From Streptomyces sp. DSM 110735 (GTDB lineage Bacteria > Actinomycetota > Actinomycetes > Streptomycetales > Streptomycetaceae): a stretch of 64,000 nt of DNA. Below are positions 47,075-56,611 of the stretch, piece after piece. The DNA is taken from contig NZ_JACYHF010000020.1 in NCBI RefSeq assembly GCF_016482685.1, positions 1 through 64,000 on the forward strand, written 5' to 3'. The translations under genes and the position numbers were made by a program. Position 1 is the first letter of the stretch, and the number at the start of each line of letters is the position of its first letter. Under the pieces are notes generated by a model. That model was not told the DNA's origin. It saw only the letters and a list, made by a program, of their open reading frames with translations, and made no database searches.

Positions 47075-48829
47075 ATGGCGGCGCATTTCGGCAGGCGGCT
47101 GCGCAAGGGAGCGGCGACCACCGCGGTGGCCGCGGCGGCGGTCGCCGCTCTGTCCGCGTCCCAGGCTCCGGGAGCGACCGGAGCGAGCGGCGGCGCACAG
47201 GCGGCGGGCGTCAGCACCCCGGTGCCCGACACGGCGTCGGACGCCACCGGTGGTTCCCCGTACTACACCGACCTGCCCCCGCTGCACAGCCCCAGCCCCG
47301 CCCCCAGCTCCTCGCCCGGCACGCCCGTGGCACAGGGCGACGGAGAGGTCGCGGGCCAGATCCCCGCGACCGTCCTGGACGCCTACAAGCGCGCCGAGGC
47401 CGAGCTGCGCAGCTCCAAGCCCGGTTGCAACCTGCCCTGGCAACTCCTCGCCGCCATCGGCAAGGTGGAGTCCGGCCAGGCCCGCGGCGGCCGCGTGGAC
47501 GCCGACGGCACCACCATCGGCCGCATCCTCGGTCCCCAGCTCGACGGCAACGGCTTCGCGCTGATCAAGGACACCGACCACGGCGCGTACGACGGCAATG
47601 CCTCCTACGACCAGGCGATCGGTCCGATGCAGTTCATCCCCTCCACCTGGGCGTGGGCGGGCCGCGACGGCAACGGCGACGGCAAGGCCGACCCGAACAA
47701 CGTCTACGACGCCGCCCTCGCCGCCGGTCACTACCTGTGCCGGGGCGACCGGGACCTCTCCCGCGACGACGACCTGCGCAGCGCGATCCTCAGCTACAAC
47801 AACTCCACCGACTATCTGAACCTCGTCCTGAACTGGGTGAGTTACTACCGCAAGGGCGTCCACACCGTCCCCGACGGCACCGGCGGCCTGCCCACCCACC
47901 GCAGCGACGACACCACCACGCACCCCGGCACGACGACACCCTCCGTACCCGCGAAGCCGACCAAGCCCGCGAAGCCCCACAAGCCCGGCAAGCCGACGAA
48001 GCCGTCGAAGCCCGACCCGGGCAACGCAGGCGGGGGCGACGGCCGCCCCACCCCCAAGCCGCCCACCCCGCCGTGGGAGCAGCCCACCCCCTCGGACACC
48101 GTGGACCACCTGGACTACGCCGACCCCGACGCCGCCGAGCCGACCGCGATGGCCGGGCATGCCTTCACCGGGAAGATCGCCGCCCGCGCCGAGACCGAGG
48201 ACGGCAAGGCCGTGGCCAAGGTGCGGGTCCGCTTCACGATCACCGGGGACACCGACGCCACCTTCGCGGGCGGTGAGACCGTGGCCACCGTCGTCACCGA
48301 CGCCAAGGGTGTGGCCACCGCCCCCGCGCTCCAGGCGGGCGAGAAGACCGGCGACTTCAAGATCACCACCGCCCTCGTCGGCCACCAGGTCAAGGGCGTC
48401 ACCTACGACGCGACCGTCACCCCGCGCGCCGCCGACGCCCTCGCCCCCACCGACGACAAGGCGCACACCTGCGTCCCCGGCGGCGAATTCACCGACCCCG
48501 TCCAGGTCAAGGCCACCTACAAGGGCGCCGTCGCCGACCTGGTCGAGGCGAGCGCCACCCTGATCAAGGCCGACGACGACCCCGCCGAGAACGACAAGGG
48601 CCCCTACTTCAAGGACGCCGACGACAAGCCCGTCCGCACCCTCACCGGGCTCAAGACGGACGACAAGGGTCTGCTCACCCTCCCGAAGCTGTACGCCGAC
48701 GACACCAGCGGCACCTATCTGCTCCGGATCACCACCACCGGCGGCGCCACCCTCACCGTGAAGCTGACAGTCGCCCCGGACGGCGACGCCTCGGCGGAGC
48801 CGTCGCCGAACCCCTCCGCGAGTTCCTGA
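47075..48829 (+). CDS. Secreted lytic transglycosylase with Pro/Lys linker and Ig-like domains
   Basis: A 584-residue exported peptidoglycan hydrolase. The signal peptide (RRLRKGAATTAVAAAAVAAL) is followed by a Ser/Pro linker, then the transglycosylase domain (about 95-275) with catalytic Glu132 in AAIGKVESGQ and the MltB-type QAIGPMQFIPSTWAW. A Lys/Pro repeat (about 290-345) leads to C-terminal beta domains (ITGDTDATFAGGETVATVVTDAKG) resembling bacterial Ig-like folds. GGGAGG lies eight bases before the ATG. It should act in the cell wall during growth or spore wall change. It is convergent with hrpB, seven bases apart. Confidence 0.88.
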   Translation: MAAHFGRRLRKGAATTAVAAAAVAALSASQAPGATGASGGAQAAGVSTPVPDTASDATGGSPYYTDLPPLHSPSPAPSSSPGTPVAQGDGEVAGQIPATVLDAYKRAEAELRSSKPGCNLPWQLLAAIGKVESGQARGGRVDADGTTIGRILGPQLDGNGFALIKDTDHGAYDGNASYDQAIGPMQFIPSTWAWAGRDGNGDGKADPNNVYDAALAAGHYLCRGDRDLSRDDDLRSAILSYNNSTDYLNLVLNWVSYYRKGVHTVPDGTGGLPTHRSDDTTTHPGTTTPSVPAKPTKPAKPHKPGKPTKPSKPDPGNAGGGDGRPTPKPPTPPWEQPTPSDTVDHLDYADPDAAEPTAMAGHAFTGKIAARAETEDGKAVAKVRVRFTITGDTDATFAGGETVATVVTDAKGVATAPALQAGEKTGDFKITTALVGHQVKGVTYDATVTPRAADALAPTDDKAHTCVPGGEFTDPVQVKATYKGAVADLVEASATLIKADDDPAENDKGPYFKDADDKPVRTLTGLKTDDKGLLTLPKLYADDTSGTYLLRITTTGGATLTVKLTVAPDGDASAEPSPNPSASS

Positions 48830-48836
48830 CGGCTCG

Positions 48837-51332
48837 TCAACTCCGCTTGAGGCGCGCCTTGGTGTGCCGGGTGGGCTCGGCCGTGGCAGGGTCCTCCGGC
48901 CACGGGTGCTTCGGATACCGCCCGCGCAGCTCGGCCCGTACGCCGCGATAGCCGTCCCGCCAGAACGAGGCGAGGTCGGCGGTCACGGCGGCGGGTCGCC
49001 CGGCGGGGGAGAGCAGATGCACGAGGAGCGGTATCCCGGCCACCGCCGGGGTCTGGCCGAGCCCGAACATCTCCTGCAACTTCACGGCGAGCACCGGGCG
49101 TTCGGGATCGGAGTAGTCGACCCGGATGCTCGACCCGCTCGGCACCGTGATCCGCTCGGGCGCCAGCTCGTCCAGGCGGCCCGCCTCCCCGCTCGCCCAC
49201 GGCAGCAGCCGTCCGAGCGCCTGCCCGGCGTCGATCCGGCCGAGATCGGCGCGCCGCCGGGCCCGGCTCAGCTCGGGTTCCAGCCATTCGTCCACGCGCG
49301 CGTACAGCGCCTCGTCCGACACGTCCGGCCACGGCTCGCCCCGTTGCGCCCGCAGGAACGCCAGCCGCCGCCGCAGCGCCGTCGCCCCCTCGGACCACCT
49401 CAGCAGCCCGAGACCCTCCCGCCGCAGCCCCTCCAGCAGCGCCGCGCGCACCACCGCGGGCTCCGGGTCCGCGAGGGACCGTACGGCCAGCTCCACGGCC
49501 CCGAGCCGCTCGACCCGCCGCGCCACGACCTCCCCGTCGGCCCAGTGCACTTCCTCCCCTTCGGAGAGCAGGGCGCGGGCCGCCTCCCGCGCCACGTCCT
49601 CCCGTACGGCCGCCCCGAGCCGCACGCGCGCGTGCCCCTTCCCCCCGGGCCGGTCCGCCACCGCCACCACGATCCACGGCGCCCCACGCAGCGCCGACCC
49701 CTCCGCGAGTTCCGCCCGCGTCCCGGACGCCATGAGGTACGACCCGCCGTCCAGCTTGGCCACCCGCTCGGGAAAGGCGAGCGCGGCCACGCGACCCACG
49801 ACCGCGTCGAGACCGTCGTGCTCGTGAGGGGCGCCGGGCGCCGTCGTCCCGGCGAGCCCCCGCAGCCGCCGTACCTCCGCGCGCCACCGTGCCGCGTACG
49901 CGTCCCCGCCCCGCCGGGCGCGCCGCAGCGCCGTCGCGAGGTCGTCGCCGTACTCGCGCGGGACCTCCTCCGACAGCAGGGCGACCGCCTCGGCGCCCGA
50001 GGGATCGGTGTCCAGCAGGGCGCGGCCCAGGCGGGGGTGGACGCCGAGGCGGGACAGGCGGGCGCCCCGGTCGGTGGCGTGACCCGCCGGGTCGACGGCG
50101 CCCACCGCCGTCAGGACCTCGCGGGCAGCCGCCATCGCTCCGGCGGGCGGCGCGTCCAGGAGGGCGAGACCCGAGGCGTCCGGGTCACCCCAGCAGGCCG
50201 CCTGGAGGGCGAAGGCGGTCAGGTCGGCCACCTTGATCTCGGGTGCCGGGAAGGCGGGCAGCCTGCCGTCCTCCGCCTCGGCCCAGCACCGGTACACCGC
50301 GCCCGGCGCCTCACGCCCGGCACGCCCCGCCCGCTGCCGCCCGGCCGCGCGCGAGGCTCGTACCGTCGCCAGACCGCTCAGCCCGCGCGCGTGGTCCACC
50401 CGGGGCTCGCGCGCCAGCCCGGAGTCCACGACCACCCGCACCCCGGGCACCGTCAGCGAGGACTCCGCGACCGAGGTGGCCAGCACCACCCGGCGCCGCG
50501 CCCCGGGCGACAGCACCGCGTCCTGCACGGCAGCCGGGGCCCGCCCGTGCACCTGGAGCACGTCCACGTCCGGCAGCTCGCCCAACTGTCCCGCCACGCG
50601 CGCGATTTCACCGACGCCCGGCAGGAAGCACAGCACGTCACCGGGACGCTCCGCGAGCGCCCGCCGTACGACGGAGGCGACATGCGTGAGCAGCGCCGGG
50701 TCCACCCGCATCCCGTGCGGCGGCCGGACCGGACGCGCGGGCGGCGCCCACACCGTCTCGACGGGATGCGTGATGCCCGCCGCCTCCACCACCGGCGCCC
50801 CGCCGAGCAGCCGCGCCCAGCCCTCGGCGTCCGTGGTCGCGGAGGCAGCCACCAGACGCAGGTCCGGGCGCAGGGTCTGCGTCACGTCCCACAGGAACGC
50901 CGCCGCCGTGTCCGCGTCCAGATGGCGCTCATGGCACTCGTCGAGGATCACGGCGTCGACGCCGGGCAGCTCCTGGTCGCGCTGGAGGCGCTGGAGCAGC
51001 ACACCCGTGGTCACGACCTCCGCACGCGTGTGCCGCCCGACGACCCGCTCGCCGCGCACGGTGAACCCGACGCTGTCGCCGGGCTTCTCGCCCAGCAGCC
51101 ACGCCATCCGCCGGGCCGCCGCCCGCGCCGCGATCCGCCGGGGCTCGGCCACCAGCACCCGCCGCGCGGACCCGCCGCCGACCAGCCCGGCGAGCACCAG
51201 CGGCACCAGGGTCGTCTTGCCGGTGCCCGGCGGCGCCACCAGCACGGCGGCGCCGCTCCCGTCCAGCGCGTCGGTCAGGGCGGGCAGGGCGGAGCGCACG
51301 GGCAGCACGGCGAGGGCGTCGTCACGGATCAC
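48837..51332 (-). CDS. hrpB: ATP-dependent helicase HrpB
   Basis: An 831-residue DEAH-type helicase. Walker A is APPGTGKTT, the DEAH box reads DECH, motif III is SATT, and motif VI is QRAGRAGR. The HrpB-specific C-terminal region (LLPWASGEAGRLDELAPERI and FRGRYPKHPWPEDP-like end) is complete. The bacterial HrpB role in RNA metabolism is not well defined. The GTG start has GACACT six bases upstream, suggesting a leaderless message. Confidence 0.92.
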   Translation of the reverse strand: MIRDDALAVLPVRSALPALTDALDGSGAAVLVAPPGTGKTTLVPLVLAGLVGGGSARRVLVAEPRRIAARAAARRMAWLLGEKPGDSVGFTVRGERVVGRHTRAEVVTTGVLLQRLQRDQELPGVDAVILDECHERHLDADTAAAFLWDVTQTLRPDLRLVAASATTDAEGWARLLGGAPVVEAAGITHPVETVWAPPARPVRPPHGMRVDPALLTHVASVVRRALAERPGDVLCFLPGVGEIARVAGQLGELPDVDVLQVHGRAPAAVQDAVLSPGARRRVVLATSVAESSLTVPGVRVVVDSGLAREPRVDHARGLSGLATVRASRAAGRQRAGRAGREAPGAVYRCWAEAEDGRLPAFPAPEIKVADLTAFALQAACWGDPDASGLALLDAPPAGAMAAAREVLTAVGAVDPAGHATDRGARLSRLGVHPRLGRALLDTDPSGAEAVALLSEEVPREYGDDLATALRRARRGGDAYAARWRAEVRRLRGLAGTTAPGAPHEHDGLDAVVGRVAALAFPERVAKLDGGSYLMASGTRAELAEGSALRGAPWIVVAVADRPGGKGHARVRLGAAVREDVAREAARALLSEGEEVHWADGEVVARRVERLGAVELAVRSLADPEPAVVRAALLEGLRREGLGLLRWSEGATALRRRLAFLRAQRGEPWPDVSDEALYARVDEWLEPELSRARRRADLGRIDAGQALGRLLPWASGEAGRLDELAPERITVPSGSSIRVDYSDPERPVLAVKLQEMFGLGQTPAVAGIPLLVHLLSPAGRPAAVTADLASFWRDGYRGVRAELRGRYPKHPWPEDPATAEPTRHTKARLKRS

Positions 51333-51425
51333 GCCCCCAGTGTCGTACGCGGCCCGTTGCAAGGAGGTTGCCGACCGCCGTGAAGGGGATCCGGTCCCGG
51401 AGAGGATTTCAGTCCAGGGAGGGTT

Positions 51426-52238
51426 TCAGTCCCGCTCGCACACGAAGATCGCCGTGCCCGGGATCAGCGCGCCCCGCAAGGGGGACCAGCCGCCCCACTC
51501 GGAGGTGTTCCAGGCCGGCCACTCCGGCTCCACGAGGTCCACCAGACGGAACCCGGCGGACGCGATGTCCCGCACCCGGTCGCCGATCGTGCGGTGGTGC
51601 TCCACATAGACGGCGTGACCGTTCTCGTCCTGCTCCACGTACGGCGTGCGGTCGAAGTACGACGCGGCGACCGAAAGCCCCTCGGGACCCGGCTCGTCCG
51701 GGAAGGCCCAGCGGATCGGGTGCGTCACCGAGAACACGAACCGCCCGCCGGGGCGCAGCACCCGGCGCACCTCGCGCAGCACCAGCCGGGGATCGGCCAC
51801 GAACGGCAGCGCGCCGTACGCCGAGCACGCCAGGTCGAAGGAGGCGTCCGCGAAGGGCAGCGCGCCCGCGTCCGCGCACACCAGCGGGATGGAACCGCCG
51901 ATCCGCAGGGCGTGCTGGAGCTGGCGGTGGGAGAGGTCGAGCGCGACCGGGCGGGCGCCCTGCGCGGCCAGCCAGCGGGAGCACTGCGCGGCGCCCGCGC
52001 CGATCTCCAGCACGTCCCGGCCCTTGAGGTCCTCGGGCGCGCCGAGCAGCTCGGCCTCCACCTCGTCCAGACCCTCCGGACCCCACACGAAGCGGTCGTC
52101 GCCGAGGAACGTGCCGTGCTCGACCTGGTACTCGTCCGCGTTGCGGTCCCACCAGCCGCGGTTGGCGCGGCTGCTCTCCGCGACGTCCGCGTCACGGCGG
52201 GTTGCTTCCGGCTCGGTCCCCTCGGGATCGGGCCCCAT
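51426..52238 (-). CDS. SAM-dependent class I methyltransferase
   Basis: A 270-residue methyltransferase. Motif I is VLEIGAGAAQCSRWL, followed by an acidic strand end (VALDLS), a FADASFDLA strand and the post-core VLRPGGRFVFSVTHP. The N-terminal WWDRNADEYQVEHG is typical of a group of actinobacterial small-molecule methyltransferases. It lies divergent from rpsA. The substrate is unknown. Confidence 0.85.
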   Translation of the reverse strand: MGPDPEGTEPEATRRDADVAESSRANRGWWDRNADEYQVEHGTFLGDDRFVWGPEGLDEVEAELLGAPEDLKGRDVLEIGAGAAQCSRWLAAQGARPVALDLSHRQLQHALRIGGSIPLVCADAGALPFADASFDLACSAYGALPFVADPRLVLREVRRVLRPGGRFVFSVTHPIRWAFPDEPGPEGLSVAASYFDRTPYVEQDENGHAVYVEHHRTIGDRVRDIASAGFRLVDLVEPEWPAWNTSEWGGWSPLRGALIPGTAIFVCERD

Positions 52239-52625
52239 GGGCTCTTGGATGATGGGCTCCCTCGTCGTACTCTTCCGTCCAACCGACCCGCCGGGCGAGT
52301 GTCACGGAACGGGTCTCCCGGGCCTGCGTGGCCAGTTGGGACGATTCTTCTGCCGGGAATGCGGCGATCCGCCCCGGGTGTGCGCCTTCGCGCATTGACC
52401 CTGCCCGGCTGCCCCCGTATGCTACAAGTTGCGCTGCGGGCCTGCGCACCTCAGACGTAGCAGGTCGCGCTCGCATCTGTATGTATCCCTCGGTTCTCGA
52501 GGCGCCACCGGGCACCCGGTGCTCAAGTGGCGCTTCCTTGGCTGTCCGGCTTCTACAGAGCGAAACGGGCTCCCGGCGTAAGCAGTACCTACGACTTCAA
52601 TGTCCGTACCGGAGCCCTTTCCCAC
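52239..52625. other. rpsA promoter and leader region
   Basis: A 387-base gap. It contains a consensus housekeeping promoter and, downstream of it, a leader of nearly 200 bases before the rpsA start. Ribosomal protein S1 controls its own translation in E. coli through its leader; a comparable role here is only a possibility. Confidence 0.65.
52395..52423 (+). promoter_or_regulatory. Housekeeping sigma promoter of rpsA
   Basis: TTGACC (52395-52400) and TATGCT (52418-52423) are separated by 17 bases, close to the HrdB consensus. This is the clearest promoter in the window. Confidence 0.85.
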
Positions 52626-54125
52626 ATGACGAGCAGCACCGAGACCACCGCCACCACCCCGCAGGTTGCGGTCAACGACATCGGTAACGAGGAAGCCTTC
52701 CTCGCCGCGATCGACGAGACGATCAAGTACTTCAACGACGGCGACATCGTCGACGGCGTCATCGTGAAGGTCGACCGGGACGAGGTCCTGCTCGACATCG
52801 GTTACAAGACCGAAGGTGTCATCCCGAGCCGCGAGCTCTCGATCAAGCACGACGTCGACCCGAACGAGGTCGTCAAGGTCGGCGACGAGATCGAGGCCCT
52901 GGTTCTCCAGAAGGAGGACAAGGAAGGCCGCCTGATCCTCTCGAAGAAGCGCGCCCAGTACGAGCGCGCCTGGGGCACCATCGAGAAGATCAAGGAAGAG
53001 GACGGCATCGTCACCGGTACCGTCATCGAGGTCGTCAAGGGTGGTCTCATCCTCGACATCGGCCTCCGCGGCTTCCTCCCGGCCTCCCTGGTCGAGATGC
53101 GCCGCGTCCGCGACCTCCAGCCCTACGTGGGCAAGGAGCTCGAGGCGAAGATCATCGAGCTGGACAAGAACCGCAACAACGTGGTCCTGTCCCGCCGTGC
53201 CTGGCTGGAGCAGACCCAGTCCGAGGTCCGCCAGACGTTCCTCACGACCCTCCAGAAGGGTCAGGTCCGCTCCGGCGTCGTGTCCTCGATCGTCAACTTC
53301 GGTGCCTTCGTGGACCTGGGTGGCGTCGACGGTCTGGTTCACGTCTCCGAGCTGTCCTGGAAGCACATCGACCACCCCTCCGAGGTTGTCGAGGTCGGCC
53401 AGGAGGTCACCGTCGAGGTTCTCGACGTCGACATGGACCGCGAGCGTGTCTCCCTGTCGCTGAAGGCGACGCAGGAGGACCCGTGGCAGCAGTTCGCCCG
53501 GACCCACCAGATCGGTCAGGTCGTCCCGGGTAAGGTCACCAAGCTGGTTCCGTTCGGTGCGTTCGTCCGCGTGGACGAGGGCATCGAGGGTCTGGTCCAC
53601 ATCTCCGAGCTGGCCGAGCGCCACGTGGAGATCCCGGAGCAGGTCGTCCAGGTCAACGACGAGATCTTCGTCAAGGTCATCGACATCGACCTCGAGCGTC
53701 GCCGCATCAGCCTCTCGCTGAAGCAGGCCAACGAGGCCTTCGGTGCCGACCCGTCCGTGGTCGAGTTCGACCCGACCCTGTACGGCATGGCCGCGTCGTA
53801 CGACGACCAGGGCAACTACATCTACCCCGAGGGCTTCGACCCCGAGACCAACGACTGGCTCGAGGGCTACGAGAAGCAGCGCGAGGAGTGGGAGCGCCAG
53901 TACGCCGAGGCGCAGACCCGCTTCGAGCAGCACCAGGCGCAGGTCATCAAGTCCCGCGAGGCGGACGAGAAGGCCGCTGCCGAGGGTGGCGACGTCGCCG
54001 GTGCGGCTCCGGCCGCCTCGGGTGGCGGTTCGTACTCCTCCGAGGGTGCGGACACCTCCGGTGCCCTGGCTTCGGACGAGGCGCTTGCCGCGCTGCGCGA
54101 GAAGCTGGCGGGCGGCCAGAGCTGA
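52626..54125 (+). CDS. rpsA: 30S ribosomal protein S1
   Basis: A 499-residue S1 with four S1 RNA-binding repeats, beginning about residues 35 (GDIVDGVIVKVDRDEVLLDIG), 120 (GIVTGTVIEVVKGGLILDIG), 210 (GQVRSGVVSSIVNFGAFVDLG) and 300 (GQVVPGKVTKLVPFGAFVRVD). A charged helix and an Ala/Gly/Ser-rich tail follow. It helps mRNA bind the 30S subunit. GGAG lies about 12 bases before the ATG. Actinobacterial S1 normally has four repeats, fewer than the six in E. coli. Confidence 0.97.
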   Translation: MTSSTETTATTPQVAVNDIGNEEAFLAAIDETIKYFNDGDIVDGVIVKVDRDEVLLDIGYKTEGVIPSRELSIKHDVDPNEVVKVGDEIEALVLQKEDKEGRLILSKKRAQYERAWGTIEKIKEEDGIVTGTVIEVVKGGLILDIGLRGFLPASLVEMRRVRDLQPYVGKELEAKIIELDKNRNNVVLSRRAWLEQTQSEVRQTFLTTLQKGQVRSGVVSSIVNFGAFVDLGGVDGLVHVSELSWKHIDHPSEVVEVGQEVTVEVLDVDMDRERVSLSLKATQEDPWQQFARTHQIGQVVPGKVTKLVPFGAFVRVDEGIEGLVHISELAERHVEIPEQVVQVNDEIFVKVIDIDLERRRISLSLKQANEAFGADPSVVEFDPTLYGMAASYDDQGNYIYPEGFDPETNDWLEGYEKQREEWERQYAEAQTRFEQHQAQVIKSREADEKAAAEGGDVAGAAPAASGGGSYSSEGADTSGALASDEALAALREKLAGGQS

Positions 54126-54158
54126 GTCGCTCCCGCTGAGGCTTAGCAGGTAAGTCCG

Positions 54159-54200
54159 AGGGGCCCGTACCTTTCCAGGTGCGGGCCCCTTGGGCTTTTT
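54159..54200 (+). terminator. Intrinsic terminator of rpsA
   Basis: Fourteen pairs (54159-54172 with 54177-54190, one T-G) are closed by a TTCC loop and followed by TTGGGCTTTTT. This is a classical factor-independent terminator, unusually complete for Streptomyces. Confidence 0.95.
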
Positions 54201-54205
54201 GTGCG

Positions 54206-54257
54206 TTTTCGGGTGCGGGTGCGTTGGGGCTTGTCGCGCAGTTCCCCGCGCCCCTCA
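54206..54257. repeat. Dispersed Streptomyces intergenic repeat
   Basis: The stretch around CTTGTCGCGCAGTTCCCCGC followed by GCCCCT, with a preceding GGGTGCGGGTGCGTTGGGG, matches a short sequence I recall as highly repeated between genes in Streptomyces genomes. Only one copy is in this window. Confidence 0.6.
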
Positions 54258-54361
54258 GGTGGGACATCCCGCCGTGTCTCGAAGAGTTGCTCTTGGTGAT
54301 CTTGGGAATGCCGCTGGGTTTGTGGGTGTTGGGGGTATGGACACTAGGAGGGGCGGTCATC

Positions 54362-55300
54362 GTGCTTGATCCGCAGGGTTTGTACGCGTGGGAGCCGAAG
54401 GGGCTGGCCGTGGTGGACATGGCGCTGGCTCAGGAATCGGCCGGGCTGGTCATGCTCTACCACTTCGACGGATACATCGACGCCGGAGAGGCCGGCGACC
54501 AGATCGTCGAGCGGCTCCTCGACACGCTTCCCCACCAGCTCGTCGCCCGCTTCGACCACGACCGGCTCGTGGACTACCGGGCCCGCCGCCCGCTGCTGAC
54601 GTTCCAGCGGGACCACTGGACCGACTACGAGGTCCCCGCCATCGAGGTCCGCCTCGTGCAGGACACCACCGGCGCGCCCTTCCTGCTGCTCTCCGGACCC
54701 GAACCGGACGTGGAATGGGAGCGGTTCGCGACGGCCGTACGGCAGATCGTGGAGCGGCTCGGCGTCCGGCTGTCGGTGAACTTCCACGGCATCCCGATGG
54801 GCGTCCCGCACACCCGTCCCGTCGGTCTCACCCCGCACGGCAATCGCACCGACCTCGTGCCCGGTCACCGCAGCCCCTTCGACGAGGCCCAGGTGCCCGG
54901 CAGCGCCGAGGCGCTGATCGAGTACCGGCTCGCCGAGTCCGGTCACGACACGCTCGGCGTCGCCGCCCACGTCCCGCACTACATCGCCCGCTCCACCTAC
55001 CCGGACGCCGCCCTGACCGTCCTGGAGGCGATCACCGCCGCCACCGGGCTCGTGCTGCCCGGCGTCGCGCACTCCCTGCGCACCGAGGCGCACCGCACCC
55101 AGACCGAGATCGAGCGGCAGATCCGCGAGGGCGACGAGGAACTGACCTCGCTCGTCCAGGGGCTTGAGCACCAGTACGACGCTGCCGCGGGCGCCGAGAC
55201 CCGGGGCAACATGCTCGCGGAACCGGTCGACATCCCCTCCGCCGACGAGATCGGCCGCGAGTTTGAGCGGTTCCTCGCGGAGCGGGAGGGCGAGGGCTGA
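54362..55300 (+). CDS. PAC2 family protein
   Basis: A 312-residue PAC2-fold protein, related to eukaryotic proteasome assembly chaperones. VLDPQGLYAW, LVMLYHFDGYIDAGEAGDQ and the GIPMGVPHTRP block followed by YIARSTYPDAALTVLEAI are seen. Actinobacteria have proteasomes and encode several PAC2 proteins, but a proteasome role is unproved. The GTG start has AGGAGG about eleven bases upstream. It stands between rpsA and coaE. Confidence 0.83.
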   Translation: MLDPQGLYAWEPKGLAVVDMALAQESAGLVMLYHFDGYIDAGEAGDQIVERLLDTLPHQLVARFDHDRLVDYRARRPLLTFQRDHWTDYEVPAIEVRLVQDTTGAPFLLLSGPEPDVEWERFATAVRQIVERLGVRLSVNFHGIPMGVPHTRPVGLTPHGNRTDLVPGHRSPFDEAQVPGSAEALIEYRLAESGHDTLGVAAHVPHYIARSTYPDAALTVLEAITAATGLVLPGVAHSLRTEAHRTQTEIERQIREGDEELTSLVQGLEHQYDAAAGAETRGNMLAEPVDIPSADEIGREFERFLAEREGEG

Positions 55301-55514
55301 GCCGGGGCAGGGGGCTGGGCTCGTGCCGGGCGGGTCGCGTGTGCTGAGCCGCGTGGCTTCGGGCGGGTGCCCGTCGGCACCGGGAGGGTGTGAGGCGGGC
55401 GGTCCGCGTTGAGCCGCGGAGTCTGGCCAGGTCGGCGCCCCCGGTGGACGATGACGGGCAGCGGGTCGTGCCGCAGCCTGCCGAGCCGGGCGTCGGCGCC
55501 CGTCGGGCGGGCTC

Positions 55515-55527
55515 TAAGCTTCCGGTC
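55515..55527 (+). promoter_or_regulatory. Leaderless-type -10 before coaE
   Basis: TAAGCT (55515-55520) ends seven bases before the coaE ATG. No ribosome site lies between. Confidence 0.55.
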
Positions 55528-56142
55528 ATGCTGACAGTGGGTCTGACCGGTGGCATCGGCGCCGGCAAGAGCGAGGTGTCCCGGCTGCTCGTGGAGCACG
55601 GGGCCGTACTGATCGACGCCGACCGGATCGCGCGGGAGGTCGTGGCGCCGGGCACCCCCGGTCTCGCCGCCGTGACCGAGGCGTTCGGGACGGAGATCCT
55701 CGCCGAGGACGGCTCCCTGGACCGTCCCCGGCTCGGCGCCCTCGTCTTCGCCGACCCCGAGAAGCTCGCCCTGCTCAACTCGATCGTGCACCCCCTGGTG
55801 GGCGCCCGCTCCCGCGAGCTGGAGAACGCCGCGCGCCCCGGCTCCGTCGTCGTCCACGACGTGCCGCTGCTCACCGAGAACGACCTCGCCCCCCTCTACG
55901 ACCTCGTGATCGTCGTGGACGCCAGCCCCGAGACCCAGCTCGACCGGCTGGTCCGGCTGCGCGGGATGACCGAGGACGACGCCCGCGCGCGCATGGCCGC
56001 CCAGGCGAGCCGCGAACAGCGCCTGGAGATCGCGGACATCGTCGTCGACAACGACGTACCCCTGGAGGCGCTGAAGGAGCGCGTCGACCGGGTGTGGGAA
56101 GAGCTGGCGGCGCGCGCCCGCGAGGACGGTTCGACGGAATAG
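55528..56142 (+). CDS. coaE: Dephospho-CoA kinase
   Basis: A 204-residue kinase for the last step of CoA synthesis, phosphorylating the 3' hydroxyl of dephospho-CoA. The P-loop is GGIGAGKS (residues 8-15), followed by LIDADRIAREVV, the LGALVFADP block and VVHDVPLLTEN. It lacks the long C-terminal extension of mycobacterial CoaE. The message appears leaderless. The TPR gene follows after 49 bases and is probably cotranscribed. Confidence 0.95.
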   Translation: MLTVGLTGGIGAGKSEVSRLLVEHGAVLIDADRIAREVVAPGTPGLAAVTEAFGTEILAEDGSLDRPRLGALVFADPEKLALLNSIVHPLVGARSRELENAARPGSVVVHDVPLLTENDLAPLYDLVIVVDASPETQLDRLVRLRGMTEDDARARMAAQASREQRLEIADIVVDNDVPLEALKERVDRVWEELAARAREDGSTE

Positions 56143-56191
56143 CCCTCGGCGTACAGGCGTTGGAATGCCCGAGTGAGGGAAGGACTTCGCC

Positions 56192-56572
56192 GTGCCCGAG
56201 ACCAGCGGATCGACCGGACGTACACCGGAGACGCATGTCATCGACTTCCGTGCCGCCGAGCGCCTGCTCGACGCGCGGGACCCCAGAGGCGCGGTGAAGC
56301 TGCTCGACGAGGTCATCGCCGCCCACCCCGAGAACACCGCCGCCCGGCTGCTGCGCGCCCGTGCCTTCTTCGCGGCCGCCCAACTGCGCCCCGCGGAGCT
56401 TGAGTTCACCATCGTGCTGGAGCGCGAGCCGGACAACGCCTACGCCCACTTCGCCCTCGCCCGCACCTACGAGCGCCAGGGACGCCCCGGCCAGGCCCGC
56501 CGCCACTTCCGGCTCGCCGCGGCCCTCGACCCCAACCCGCAGTACCTGCGGGCGGCGCGCTTCGACTCCTGA
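56192..56572 (+). CDS. Tetratricopeptide repeat protein
   Basis: A 126-residue protein with about three TPR units, seen in AVKLLDEVIAAHPENTAARLLRARAF, ELEFTIVLEREPDNAYAHFALARTYERQ and ARRHFRLAAALDPN. It probably mediates protein contacts in the cytoplasm. The GTG start has AAGGA seven bases upstream. It follows coaE closely; no functional link to CoA synthesis is implied. Confidence 0.88.
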   Translation: MPETSGSTGRTPETHVIDFRAAERLLDARDPRGAVKLLDEVIAAHPENTAARLLRARAFFAAAQLRPAELEFTIVLEREPDNAYAHFALARTYERQGRPGQARRHFRLAAALDPNPQYLRAARFDS

Positions 56573-56611
56573 GCGCGGGCGAGTGTCCGTCCTGAGCCTT
56601 GGTGTCCCGGG

